Shown here piece by piece: positions 11,880 to 23,546 of a stretch of 64,000 bases of DNA; positions within the stretch are counted from its first letter, which is position 1; every line of letters begins with the position of its first letter. Made by a program: the position numbers and the translations under genes. The notes beneath the pieces were generated by a model. The model searched no databases, was not told the origin of the DNA, and was given only the letters and a program-made list of their open reading frames with translations. The stretch covers positions 13,006,086 to 13,070,085 of the forward strand of contig CM030717.1 of NCBI GenBank assembly GCA_017979445.1, given 5' to 3'. This DNA is from Akebia trifoliata (lineage: Eukaryota; Streptophyta; Magnoliopsida; Ranunculales; Lardizabalaceae).

Positions 11880-12671
11880 GCTAGAGTGACCTTAAGATTG
11901 TACCTCATATTGCACATCTTAACGTGAAAATGTGAAGGAATCATTGATGCTTTTGACTCGTATCTCAATGAAAATCATCTATGGTTCCTATACACTTTCA
12001 TCTCAGGATTAGGGGTGTCAATGGGTACCCATTTAATCAGAATCAAAATCGAAAACCTTGGTTCCAGTTTCCTTTTTATTGGAACCGACTAGAGTCGGGT
12101 CTAAAATGGAATCGAAACCACTCGGTTCTATCCAATGGATACTCGTGGGTGCCTAGAATTAATTTATTTTGTCATTTCTTTTCATACTATAGATGATTTA
12201 AGATATTTTTTTTATTTCAAAATAAATACTTGTTATATAAAATTCTTCAATTTTTCGTAGAAATTATCAATTAGAGTTTAAAATGAGTACTCTTATAAAA
12301 AAATTTATTACTTTTAACTAAGATAAAAGATTTATTTTTGAAAAAAAAAAAGCATAAATTTGTATCTTTAGTATAACAAATTATAACTAAATTAATAATT
12401 TTGTTGATAATCTATTAATTTTTAAAAGAAAATTTTATTTATAGTGATTTAAAATATTGTTTGTCTCATTCGATTCATGAGAATCGAAATCGATGGGTAC
12501 CAATGATTTTTTTATGGTTTCGATTTTAGATCCATTTATTTTGGAATCGAAATCGAACTAAATATAATGGTTATGGTTCTATATTCCTTAGGAACCGAAT
12601 TGGAATCTACCCATTGGCACCCCTACTCAAGATGTGTGATATGAGGTACAATCTTGAGGTCACTTTAACAT
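11880..12671. mobile_element. Foldback MITE, family C, split by a hAT element
   Basis: The left arm (ctagagtgaccttaagattg, tacctcatattgcacatctt) and right arm (aagatgtgtgatatgaggta, caatcttgaggtcacttta) are inverted repeats of about 40 bp, but the hAT element 12010-12625 lies between them. Without the insert the element would be about 175 bp. A related left end (gctagagtgacctcatgtga) is found near 60178. Confidence 0.7.
12010..12625. mobile_element. Non-autonomous hAT-type element, copy 2
   Basis: 616 bp with termini TAGGGGTGTCAATGGGTACC and a right end complementary to it (CCCATTGGCACCCCTA). The flanking 8-bp duplication is ctcaggat (12002-12009) against ctcaagat (12626-12633), one mismatch. 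Same family as 8474-9121: the same termini and ggaaccg/aatcgaa subterminal motifs. No ORF. It inserted into an existing foldback MITE, so it is the younger of the two. Confidence 0.87.
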
Positions 12672-12699
12672 CATTCTTTAGAGTAATGCTGGGTGACAT

Positions 12700-12993
12700 T
12701 GGGATTTACTGTAATTCTCACATTTCTGACGTGGAAGTGTGCACATAACCACAAATGTTTTTTTCTTGTATCTCAAGGAAATATATCTATGCCTATCACA
12801 TCAACACAGTGAAAAACAAAGCCCCCCAAGGATTTTCTTATTCTTTAATATTTGGTTGTGAGAAAACGAAATCGACAAATTAATGAATGTGCCACGTGTT
12901 GTCCAACAAGTGGATGTCAACTATGGACAAAGAATTATTTGACTGCTTAGTCGGGGGGCTCAAATAGAATGATAAAAAAATAGAAAATCATCT
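12700..12993. repeat. Family B MITE relic and short intergenic spacer
   Basis: 12725-12795 carries gtgcacataaccacaaatgt and cttgtatctcaaggaa, diverged from the family B core at 11660-11700. The remaining bases up to the E3 LTR show nothing recognisable. 12989-12993 (catct) is the left target duplication of E3. Confidence 0.4.
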
Positions 12994-13044
12994 TGTAGGA
13001 ATCAAAAATATTCTCATTGGGATTAGTAAAATTACTAATACAGG
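12994..13044 (+). repeat. E3 5' LTR, left piece
   Basis: The first 51 bp of the LTR (TGTAGGAATC... to acagg). They match the start of the 3' LTR at 28771 and continue at 23547 beyond E1; the uninterrupted junction can be read in the 3' LTR near 28820-28830. Confidence 0.88.
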
Positions 13045-14587
13045 TGAAAGCGCCCTCGATCCGCGGGGTGCATGGATCCGCTTTTGACTTTTGAAGGTTT
13101 GAGAGTCGCCACCTAGTTATTACCGTTTAGGAACCGAACTTTGACTCTAAAAGGTAAATAACACTAGTCTACGAAAGAAAATACGGGTCCGGGGATCATG
13201 TTACGGGGTTGGAAGGTGTTAGGCACCAACTCCGCCCACAAATGCCGGTCTCTACTTTTCCCAAATAAAACTACATTACTAAAAAGACCTAAATAACAAA
13301 TAAATAAAAAATTTACCTTTACGAACGCAACAGTTTGTTTCCTCAGATCTGATAGAACAGCTCTTCGTGCAGCAATCCTCGCTTCGTTCTATCACCGGAT
13401 TCACTTCAGATCTCCAAGACGAAGTACCTCCTTCTTAGATTTGAATTTTTCTGATTTTTTTTATGGATTTCTAGGTGTTTTTTAAGGGTTTCTAGGTGTT
13501 TTTTGGGCTAAAGTTGGGGTATAGGTGTTAGGTAAGAAGTTAGGACTTCAAAATTGGGGTTTATGAGAGGTTATGAAAGCTTTTTGACCTATTTTTCTTA
13601 AGATTTTTTTTATATATGAAAATAAATTATAGGGATCCTTATTTATAGATTTTTTTTAAATGCTTTTTAGATAGATTTAGTGTTCAATTAGAATTATTTT
13701 AGATAGAGTTAGTGTTTAATTAGAATTACATTAGATAGTTTTAGAGTTTAATTAGAATTCTTTTAGATAGTTTTAGAGTTTAATTAGAATTCTTTTAGGG
13801 TTTTGACTTAAGTCTCACTTGATTGACTAAAATTTAGGATTTTGTCTTAAGTCTTACTTGATTGACTTGATTTTAGGATTTTGACTTAAGTCTTATTTGA
13901 TTGACTAGAATTTAGGGTTTTGACTTAAGTCTTACTTGATTGACTTTAATTTTAATTAGGATTTCATTTTACATTAATTAATGTTTCAATTGTTAATTTC
14001 AGAATTTTTAATTATTAAAATTGTAAAATTACCGTTTTACCCTCGAAGATGACTTTTTATATTTTAAGTCGTTTTTCAATGTTCTAGGATGTTTTGGAAT
14101 CGATTTTCTGTAACGAAGTCAATGGGAATATTGGTTTGTGTTAATTATGAAATTTTTTGTGTGAAATGGTCATAAACTTTATGACGGGCATTTTCGTAAT
14201 TTTATTGAATTTTGTGAAAATTGGCGAAATGATTTATTTGGTTTCAATTTATTGTTTTATGTATTTGAAAGGATTTTCTAAATCATAATGTAGGCTCTAA
14301 GGATGTTTTGAGGTTAGGGGTATTTTGGTAATTTGATCATTTTTAGTGATTTTTATTGTAAAGTTTCTTTTTGTTTGTAAGATGATGATTTCTATGTTTT
14401 TTGAGTTATATTTTCCAAGCGTAGTATGCTTTCTACAGTTTTGTTAGTTCGAGATACCTCATCTGAATTTTTGAAACACATATGGTAACCAAATAGAGCA
14501 TTGGAATAACCATCCATCATTGGGAACCATCAAAATTGGGTTGACGAGTTGATTAATCAGGCAAATGCAAAAAATGGGGTGTCTACA
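13045..14587 (-). repeat. E1 3' LTR
   Basis: 1543 bp. On the minus strand it starts TGTAGACACCCC and ends GGGCGCTTTCA. It pairs with 22010-23546 and with both E2 LTRs. It includes a run of short degenerate repeats around 13670-13950 with the words gacttaagtctcacttgatt and ttagatagttttagagttta. Confidence 0.92.
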
Positions 14588-14606
14588 GATTCCCCTTTTT
14601 GGTAGA
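14588..14606 (-). other. E1 polypurine tract
   Basis: On the minus strand AAAAAGGGGAATC sits directly before the TGTAGACA start of the 3' LTR, where plus-strand DNA synthesis would be primed. E2 has the equivalent caaagaggggca before 46797. Confidence 0.75.
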
Positions 14607-15004
14607 GGGTTGAAGCAAACTTGATAGCAAATCTATTTCATAGATAGTGCAATATCCGAATGCCAAATTTAGTAACAGTTCATTTTGTAGCCTGATTTAG
14701 CAATTCGTCGGGGCGTTCGGATCCTTGAGCGTAAAACTCTCTTCAAACAAGTTTGTCAGGTCCTCGAACTTGAACTCTCACTGACGATGTCTGATCTTCG
14801 AATTTTAAAAAAATTCTCCCTGACTAATGCAAAAGTGCACGTGTGTGCAATGGTGTGATGCTTATTAAGTAAAAATGTGTCAGGTCCTAGAGATCTTCTC
14901 TCACTAACAATAATGATTCAAATCACAATGCATTTTATGCAATGAAAACAATCGTACGATATTGTAGGAACTTCATTAAATTCTTTTTTCAGAGTTCGAA
15001 GAGT

Positions 15005-15830
15005 TTGAGTCTTGTTTCTCGGACTCATGCTTACTGGAACCACGATTCTTAGGTTGAGGTTTCCAGGAACTTAAACAATCCTGTTAATTCAATATATGAT
15101 TCAAACAAAGCTAGAGTCTCGTTTCTCAGACTCGAGCTAAGGTTTACATGACCTTAAACAATCCTATTAAAATTGGACTCGAAGTAAGGTTTATAGGAAT
15201 TTAAATAATCCTGTTAATTCATTCTATGATTCAAACAAAAGTGGAGTCTCGTTTCTCGAATTCTGGCTGAGGTTTACACAAACTTAAACAATCCTGTTAA
15301 AGTTGGAGTCTCGCTTCTCGGATTCTGGCTAAGGTTTACAGGAACTTAAACCATCCTGTTAATTCATTATATGATTCAAACAAAGCTGGAGTCTCGTTTC
15401 TCGGACTCTGGCTGAGGTTTACAAAAACTTTAACAATCCTGTTAAAGTTAGAGTCTCGTTTCTTGGACTCTGGCTAAGGTTTATAAGAACTTAAACTATC
15501 CTGTTAATTCATTATATGATTTAAACAAAGTTGGAGTCTCGTTTCTTGGACTCTGGTTGAGGTTTACAGGAACTTAAACAATCCTGTTAATTCATTATAT
15601 CATTCAAACAAAGTTGGAGTCTCGTTTCTTGGACTCTGGCTGAGGTATACAGGAACTTAAACAATCCTGTTAAAGTTGGAGTCTCACTTCTCAGACTCTA
15701 ACTAAGATTTACAGGAACTTAAACAATCCTGTTGATAGTTGGAGTCTCGCTTCTCGGACTCAAACTAAGGTTTATAGGAACTTAAACAATCTTAATAATT
15801 CATTCTATGATTCAAAATCGAGCTCAAAGT
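15005..15830 (-). repeat. E1 3'-UTR tandem array (about 62/83-bp units)
   Basis: About ten units, each containing gagtctcgtttctcggactc, then ggtttacaggaacttaaaca and atcctgtta. Some units carry an extra stretch of about 21 bp (attcattatatgattcaaac type), so units are about 62 or 83 bp. It lies between gag and the 3' LTR. Hypervariable arrays at this position are known for Tat/Ogre elements. No similarity to the 34-bp array of E2 is visible. Confidence 0.85.
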
Positions 15831-16439
15831 TTGATAGATCGGACCTTTATTGGCTTATCATGCATCTGGATTCATAATTATCATCGCCAGACTTTTAGAC
15901 TTTTGAATAAGATTTTCTTTTTGATCATGTAATTAAGAATAAAACTTTAGAATCACAAAGAATTTCAAAAATGCCCCTACTTTCAAGGTTGACTTTAATT
16001 GGAACTTGACTACGAAACTGATGGAATGAATTACACGAGTAGCTATAGACTCTGATATATGACAGATAGAAAAACTGACATTCCTTTAAATTTAAGACTC
16101 TTAAGATTATTATATGTGCAATAAGGGATTGATCATTTTTTTTCGAATTTCTTATGAAAAATGCTTGAGCTGGACTTAAAAAATATTGATAAATATTAGA
16201 ATAAAAGATCTTTCTCTTTAAAGTGGTTAATAATTTTACATCTTCCGTTAGAGAACACTTGAACAAGTAAACATACTCTTGAAGATCTTACAATGTTCAA
16301 GATGACTTCTGATTTTTTTGACTTCAACATCGTCTTCGTCGGATGTGAGTTCTTGGCTGAAAAACGAATTTTGTGGCTTGAATGGTTCTACATTTCCTAG
16401 TTTCTACACAAGCTCCTTTCTGAATTTTTCTTCCTGATG

Positions 16440-16665
16440 GGACATTTCTCCTAATTTGATGATGCCCTAATTTTTGCCTAGATCACCTCTTCAGGTTTTC
16501 AATAAAGCGGGCTTTGTTTTTTATTTTTCTGATGATGCCTTGATTTTTGCCTAGGTTGTCTTTTCAGGTTTTTAACCTAGCAAGCTTTCTTTTTTTTATG
16601 ATTATGCCTTAACTTTTGCCAAAGTCGTCCTTTTGGATTTTTGACTTAACAGGCTTTCTTTCTTC
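16440..16665 (-). repeat. E1 3'-UTR short repeat shared with E2
   Basis: Three imperfect units with the words gatgatgcc, tttttgcctaggt and ttcaggttttyaa...gcgggctttc. The reverse complement resembles E2 43890-44105 (gaaaacctgaaaagacgatc, taggcaaaaactagagc). It is a conserved part of the otherwise divergent 3' UTR. Confidence 0.6.
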
Positions 16666-17289
16666 TTAACCAACTCGACAACTTCTTGGTTCCCTGCACC
16701 TTAACAAAGTCAATTAGCATTCAGAAGGACGTAATAGGTTGGCTTAGGATATGGTTTAGAAAGAAAAAGATATAAGGCTCAACTTCCCAAAATGCCCCTT
16801 ATTTGATATTATCTCTTTTCTATCAATTATTTTGATTTTGTCTAAATGCCCCTAGTTTGGCATTCTTTTCTTTTTATCAATTCTTTTGATTCTTTTCTCG
16901 AATGCTCCTAATTTGGCATTCTTTTTTTTAACCTTTCAATAGGGGATTTTCCTTTTAGATGACACTTTTCTTAAGAGAATACACTTATTTTGCGTGATCG
17001 GGTCTGAAGTAACTTCTTAGGTTGCCTACGTACCCCAAATATTTCTTTTTCTCTTGGGATCAGGTCAAAATATAGTTCATACTAGATATCCCTCCCGAGG
17101 TTGGTTGGTGTGGTTTAGAAAAAAGAGGCTATTGATTTTTTTAAAGGCTACGAGGAGCTAAAGAAAGTTATCTTTTTCTTGGTAAGACAGGAAAATAGTT
17201 AGACCAAAGAAGATCTCCTTTGGTGAAATGCTAATTGATTTGGTTAAAATTCTTGGAACTTGATGTCTTAATTGCTCTGCCGAGGAAGG

Positions 17290-17401
17290 TCTTCTTTTGA
17301 GAAAAAGTAATCTTCAGTCTTCTTCTGAGAAGGGGTAATCTTCAGTCTTTTTCTGAGAATGAGCAATCTTTAGTCTTCTTTTGAGAAGAAATAATCTTTA
17401 G
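17290..17401 (-). repeat. 28-bp tandem repeat, four units
   Basis: Four head-to-tail 28-bp units (tcttcttttgag, then aaaagtaatcttcag, with a few substitutions each) and a partial fifth. They lie in the E1 3' untranslated region, just downstream of gag in the element's sense. Confidence 0.8.
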
Positions 17402-18054
17402 TCTTCTTTTACGAAGTTGAGTGTGATTGAGTTCTTTGTATTTGACATTGACTCGTTCAACCATTTTCAAACTTCGAAGAAAATCTCATGTTCTTTTGTG
17501 AATGATAACTCTTTTCCCTGAGTGAAAAATATGATGGATCCCTTCTTGTAGGTCTTGACACATTTGTGATGGTTTTAACTACATCATTCTTGATCGATAA
17601 TCTTTAATCTTAAAGTTCACCCTCGACTTTATGCCTTGATCTATTTGGGTGCAATCTATCAATATATCTTCATGAGACCATAAAGGAATATTGTTGAATT
17701 TCTCAAGTAAATTTATTATTCTCTCATATTCTCCTGAAGATAATGTTGTACCAATTTGTACTTCTTGAGTCTACTCTTTAATTCCAATATTTATCAAATT
17801 TGATTAGTGAGCTTTAAGTCATTTCTCGTGTTAGATTTTATGTTCACATCATTATTGCACACATGACAATCAAAAGTTTCTTTATCTATTAGAATAAAAA
17901 AGAACATAGACTGACAAACCTGACTAAAGCCCAAAATTAAAGATGATTAACTGAACTCAAAGACTGACATAACTAAAGCTAAAAAAAATTAAGAAGACTT
18001 AAAAAGACGACATCATTCTAAATAGAGGGACATAATTCTATGGTCTATGCCACT

Positions 18055-19405
18055 TCAATTATCTTCGATGGATGACTTGAACTTGCCTACTTTTACTATC
18101 TCTTCATATTCAGATTCAAGCCTGTCATATGCTAGACAACCCGTTGCTTCAATAATCTCTCTGGTCTTTACTTCTAGTACTGCCTTGGGGTAGATATGCT
18201 CATCTCGGCATGGTAAAGGTACACTGTTAGGACTGCCTGAATAAATAAAGGAAATTGGGTCAATCGACTCGGATTTGAATAAGAATATCAGGTTCAAAGT
18301 AGGGGAAAGTTGATTTTGAAAGGTAGGTAAAGGATTAGTTTTAACATTGGGTGCGGTAGGAACGAGTATGGTGACATTTCCTTGTTCAATCAAGTCTTGG
18401 ATAACATGACGGAGAGTAATACACATGTCAAGAACATGACCAGGCATCTGATGAAATTCACAGACTTGCCCATTATCCATGTTTGGAGGAAGAGGTTTAG
18501 GCAAAGGCTCAAGTTGTAAAGGTGTCAACAATCCCCTTTTCGTCAATTTTTTATGAGCAACATTAAGGGACATTTCAAGATTGAAAAATTGTCTCATAGG
18601 CTTGGCTTGTGAAGGCTGAGTAGCTTGAGGAGATAGTGCGAAAGAGGTGTTGACCACTTGTAAGGAATTGACATTAGATTTGAAATGTTTGGGTTTTAAC
18701 TCAGACGAGTTACTAAAAAGTCCCGAAGATTAGGCATCCTCAACTTGATTTCCTACCTCAATGAGGGATTGAAAAGTAGGAAGGTACTGAGGCATGAAGT
18801 ACTTGGCATAATTTGGAGTGAGATTCCTGAAGATGATTTTGATTTGTTACTTTTCTTGAGGTCGATCCCACAATTGAGCGGCTTTAGCTCTCCATCGAGC
18901 AATGAACTCAATGAAAGTTTCTCCGAGCTTCTATTTAGTAGTTTCTAGGTCTTTTCTTGTGAGTTCAATATCTGTGTTGAATGAATACCGACCAATAAAC
19001 TCCTTCATCAATTCATGTCATGTTCTTATTCGAGATGAGTCCAATAACATTAACCAGTGTAGGGTGAGACCTTTGAAAAAGTTGAGTCATCTGTTCTTCA
19101 CTCAAACCCTGAGATTGCATTATGCCGACATATACTTTCAAGTGAGTCCTAGGACATCCAATCCCGTCAAACTTCTCCATGTCTGGCATTGTGAACTTCT
19201 CTAGCAGACGAACCGTGGGAAACAAAGTCATTGCCCCTAAACTAAGAAAAAAAACGTCGGGATCTTTAATATTCTTCAAAGCAATTTCAACCTGAGTTAT
19301 TCGATGAGCTAAGATAGGGTTGACAGGTAATTCATTATCTTCTTGGTTTTCGACGAGGTCAAACACATCCTGAGATTCTTTATCTTTTTCCTTTTCAATC
19401 TTCAA
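18055..19405 (-). pseudogene. Tat/Ogre-type gag remnant (E1)
   Basis: 19405-19013 is open and contains FTMPDMEKFDGIGCPRTHLK and MQSQGLSEEQMTQLFQRS, the capsid pattern of Tat/Ogre elements. A frameshift near 19020 leads to ELMKEFIGRYSFNTDIELTR, then a stop, then FIARWRAKAAQLWDRP and 'SLIEVGNQVEDA'. 18657-18055 is open again and holds LTPLQLEPLPKPLPPNMDNG followed by CEFHQMPGHVLDMC, a variant Cys-His cluster, and VIQDLIEQGNV. Gag would build the particle. At least one frameshift and two stops make it non-functional as it stands. Protease should follow but is not seen. Confidence 0.82.
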
Positions 19406-20232
19406 GGCTTCAATTTATGTCTGGACAGAAGTGATAATTTTTACTTGAAAAGATTCCAAAATCTGACGGAGTGTTACTTCATCCATTGTACTTGTTTCTT
19501 TTTGTGGCGAGGGTTGACTACTTGGACATGACAATGATACTCTGGAAAGACGACTTTTTTCACGGACCCAAAGTGGTACAGATGGTGGTTTAGAATGTTT
19601 AAGAGTAATTATTACCTAATTGGAAGTAAACCAAGGTTAACCGTTGCCTCTAAAGGTTTGACTCTTAACCACATGATTAAAGTTTCGATATAGATTAACC
19701 CAAGTCCGGTGGGAAATATCGAATCTAAATGTACTAAAAGTTTATAGTGATCAAGAAAGTGAGAAAGATTAAACACGGGTATACCCCTAATTGGGATTAA
19801 ACCTTTAATCAGACAAATTAATTTAATCCTAAGATCAAATCTTTTTATATAAAGTGGTCTAGATCTTTAAAAGTGAAACCAATTAGTCCAACTGATTTGG
19901 TATTGATCAGTTTGATCCATTTGTCAATTGGGCCAATTGGTTTAATTGGTTCAAATTGATCGGTACATTTCACCGATTGGGTCAGACCGATATAGTGGCT
20001 TTAGTTTGAACAATCTGGATCAATCCACTCATTTTCCTATTGGTTGGATTAAATAGAGCAACTCGGAAACACCCATAGTTAGTTCAGGTCGTGACCTATA
20101 GGAAGGCTTCTAGACTATAGGTTTACTACATGTAATGCAATTTATCTGGTCACCTTTGACTAAGTGCACCTATATACCTCTCGAGCATACTCAATTAGAA
20201 GGTACGTGGTGATTTCGTTTGATATATCATAT

Positions 20233-20550
20233 AGGTACGAGTCTAGGGTTATAGCTTTCATAAATGATTTAGCATCCCACGAGGGGAACAATCACGTACT
20301 AGTACTATGTTGGCAATCGGGACATGTGACTGTGCGGCTTACAATAAGTCAAAGGCTCAAGTCACTCCAGTCCGGGTGCATCGATATACCTTTTCAGAGT
20401 CACCTGATCAGATGGTACTGATGCCCCAATTTGATATACCCTAAGGTATGTGACTGGAGTTGTGGTTTTTATGAATGACGTGGCATCTCCGAAGAGACCG
20501 AATCAGGCACTAGTGCCACGTTGGCTATATTGGGACATGCAAGTGTGCAA
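20233..20550 (-). repeat. E1 leader: duplicated module of about 105 bp
   Basis: Two diverged direct copies (20235-20345 and 20445-20550) share catcccacgagggga-like and ctagtactacgttggc-like blocks and gggacatg. The same pair occurs in E2 at 40500-40620 and 40720-40820. Antisense and sense short ORFs cross the module in both elements. Confidence 0.6.
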
Positions 20551-20794
20551 ACTAGTAACTGTGCTTGTGGTATGTGCAATACAAGGTGGGGTGTACCCGG
20601 GGCATTTTTTCAAATAAATGGGTCTGTGGGCCATATCAAACCACAAATATATGGATATCCCATAGCATAAAAAATTAAGACCAAGGCATACACATAAAAA
20701 ATATATATCAAACAAGATCATGGAATGTCACATAAGCGATTAATTAGTATAACACAAGGAATAATCAATCAGATCCAATATTGAAACAGGCACA

Positions 20795-20832
20795 AAATTT
20801 TTTATTTTTTTTTTATTTTTTTTTTTTATCTA
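20795..20832. repeat. Poly(T)/A-rich tract in E1 leader
   Basis: A T-rich run (broken by single A residues) in the E1 leader. E2 has a matching A-run at about 40100-40118 in its own orientation. Confidence 0.6.
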
Positions 20833-21109
20833 TGGTTCATCAAGGATCACTTTAGGTGATCCAACATAAATCAAGATTCTAACAAATATTGAATTGATTA
20901 TAGAATGATGGTTGTAGGGATAAGGAGCAATGAACCCTTTTTTTTAAAAAAATTATAAAAAAAAACTAGAAACACATCCCAAAAGAAAATCAAAGAGAGA
21001 GATCCTAATGTCAAATGAGCTCGCTTTCACAAAATAAATCAAGAACATTAACTATGTTAATACTAGATAAATTCGGATTTTTTATAAATTAGAAAAATAC
21101 AATCCGAAC

Positions 21110-21490
21110 TTGCATCGATGATATCTAAGGCTCCCGATAACGAAATCGAGTGAATTCAGGTTCTAAATTAATCTACTCGATGGGATCTATGTTTTATTAA
21201 AGGTGCCCAAACCTAATTCTGACTAGAATGTTATGTAAAAATATTTTAACCTTCTTTCAGCAACAATTCCAGATTTACAGATTAATTCGAACTTGCATCA
21301 ATGATATCCAAGGCTCCCGAAAATGAAATTAAGTGAATTCAGGTTCTAAATTAATCTACTCGATGAGATCTACGTATTATTAATAGGTGTCCAGACTTAA
21401 TTCTCACTAGAATATTCTGGAAAAATGTTTTAACATTACTGTCCCAACCTTCATTCAACAACAATTCCAGATTTATAGATTGGTATTCTA
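21110..21490 (-). repeat. E1 leader tandem repeat (about 190 bp, two units)
   Basis: Two copies of a unit running from cgaacttgcatcgatgatat through aattcaggttctaaattaat to caacaattccagatttaca. E2 carries four copies of the same unit at about 39226-39960. The repeat lies between the PBS and the coding part. Confidence 0.85.
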
Positions 21491-21585
21491 GGTAAACCTT
21501 ATGAGATGCTTCGACGCCATTTTTGAGATTATTAAAATTCAAGTTAGAATTCTCAAATCGCCATTAACAAGAGTTGATAAAGAGA

Positions 21586-21610
21586 GAGGAGAGAGAGAGA
21601 GAGAGAGAGA
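21586..21610. repeat. (GA)n microsatellite
   Basis: An agag run inside the E1 leader; no equivalent is seen in E2. Confidence 0.8.
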
Positions 21611-21990
21611 AGCATCTTTCTTTGCTGTCCCTTTTAGCACACATATGGAGAAGGAGATGGAAAGAGAGAAAAAAAACGTTTTCACTATCGGAGCACCATG
21701 CTTAAGTGCTATTTTTTTTTTTAAAGAAAAACATTCTTCTCATCCCAACCACCATCATTCTATCATTTTCTTATTAATCTTTGAAATCTTGAATTATTTA
21801 GGATCATCACAAGTGACCCTTGATTGGATCATAGAGCAAACAAACAAACTAGAATACTAAAAAATCGAACAAATGATCTACGATCAAGCCAAACTAATTA
21901 AACAAATAAACCAAAATAAAATATAATAAAAACTTAGACGATTTGGCAATGCTCCAATATTTGGGGCTCTTCAAGTTTGATCCTCAATAG

Positions 21991-22008
21991 TCCCCAGTGG
22001 AGTCGCCA
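21991..22008 (-). other. E1 primer binding site
   Basis: On the minus strand TGGCGACTCCACTGGGGA begins one base after the 5' LTR end. E2 has the same site with one change (38983-39000). A tRNA-Arg-type PBS is reported for Ogre elements; I assign that tRNA from memory only. Confidence 0.75.
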
Positions 22009-22009
22009 C

Positions 22010-23546
22010 TGAAAGCGCCCTCGATATGCTGGGTGTTCAGATCCGCTTTTGACTTTTGAAGATTTGGGAATCGTCGCCTAGTTATTATGGTCTAGGAATT
22101 GAACTTTGACTCTAAAAGGAAAATAATACTAGTCTACGAAAGAAAATATGGGTCTGGGGATCATGTTACGGGGTTGGAAGGTGTTAAGCACCAACTCCGC
22201 CTATCAAATGCCGATCTCTACATTTTCTAAATAAAATTACATTGCTAAAAAGACCTAAATAAAAAAATAAAAAAATTTACCTTTATGAATACCACGGTTT
22301 TGTTCCCTCAGATCTGATAGAACAGTTCTTCGTACAGCACTCCTCATTTCGTTCTATCACCGGATCCACTTCAGATCTTCAAGATGAAGTACCTCCTTCT
22401 TAGATCTGAATTTTTCTGATTTATTTATGAATTTCTAGGTGTTTTTGAAGGATTTCTAGGTATTTTTTGAGCTAAAGTTGGGGTATACGTGTTAGGTAAG
22501 GAGTTAGAACTTCAAAATTAGGGTTTATGGGAAGCTAGGGAAGCTTTTTGACCTATTTTTCTTAGGATTTTTTTTTATACGAAAATAGGTTATAGAGACC
22601 CTTATTTATAGATTTTTTAAGTGTTTTTTAGATAGAGTTAGTGTTTAATTAGAATTATTTTAGGTAGAGTTAATGTTCAATTAAAATTACATTAGATAGT
22701 TTTAGAGTTTGATTAAAATTCTTTTAGATAGTTTTAGAGTTTAATTAGAATTCTTTTAGGGTTTTGACTTAAGTCTCATTTGATTGACTAGAATTTAGGA
22801 TTTTGACTTAAGTCTTACTTGATTGACTTGATTTAGGATTTTGACTTAAGTCTTACTTGATTGACTAGAATTTAGGATTTTAACTTAAGTCTTACTTGAT
22901 TGACTTTAATTTTAATTAGGATTTCACTTTACATTAATTAATGTTTTAATTATTAATTTTAAAATTTTTAATTATTAAAATTATAAAATTACCATTTTAC
23001 CCTCGGAGAGGACTTTTTGTATTTTAAGTCGTTTTTCAATGTTCCAGGATGTTTTGGAATTGATTTTTCATAAGGAATTCAATGGGAATATTGGTTTGTG
23101 TCATTTATGAAATTTGTTTGTGCGAAATGGTCATGAACTTTATGAGGGGCATTTTCGTAAATTTATCAAATTTTGTGAAAATTTACGAAATGATTTATTT
23201 AGTTTCAATTTGTTGTTTTATGTGTTTGAAAGGGTTTCCCTAAGCGTAATGTAGGCTCTAAGGATGTTTTGAGGTTAGGGGTATTTTGATAATTTTATCA
23301 TTTTTAGTGATTTTTATCATAAAGCTTCTTTTTGTCTGCAAAATAATGATTTCTATGTTTTTGGGATTATATTTTTCTAGTGTAGTATGGTTTTTACAGT
23401 TTTGTTAGTTCGAGATACCTCATCTGAATTTCTGAAACACATCTGGTAACCAAATAGAGCATTAGAATAACCATCCATCATTGGGAACCATCGAAATTAG
23501 GTTGACGAGTTGATTAATTAGGCGAATGGAAAATGGGGTGTTTACA
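22010..23546 (-). repeat. E1 5' LTR
   Basis: 1537 bp, starting TGTAAACACCCC (third codon position of the usual TGTAGACA changed) and ending GCGCTTTCA on the minus strand. It pairs with 13045-14587 with scattered substitutions. Confidence 0.92.

Larger units (their letters stand above)
13045..23546 (-). mobile_element. Tat/Ogre-like gypsy retrotransposon E1
   Basis: 10.5 kb, read on the minus strand: 5' LTR 23546-22010, PBS, leader repeats, gag, long 3' untranslated region with tandem arrays, PPT, 3' LTR 14587-13045. Five-bp flanks acagg and acggg (4 of 5 match); the intact target in the other E3 LTR reads acagg. Gag has the Tat/Ogre pattern. No protease, RT or integrase was found, so E1 is non-autonomous. 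It is a relative of E2 (37357-48390), which lies in the opposite orientation. Confidence 0.88.

Noticed and set aside
15925..16266. 113-codon minus-strand ORF in the E1 3' UTR
   Set aside because: Low-complexity composition and no match to pol or any other domain.
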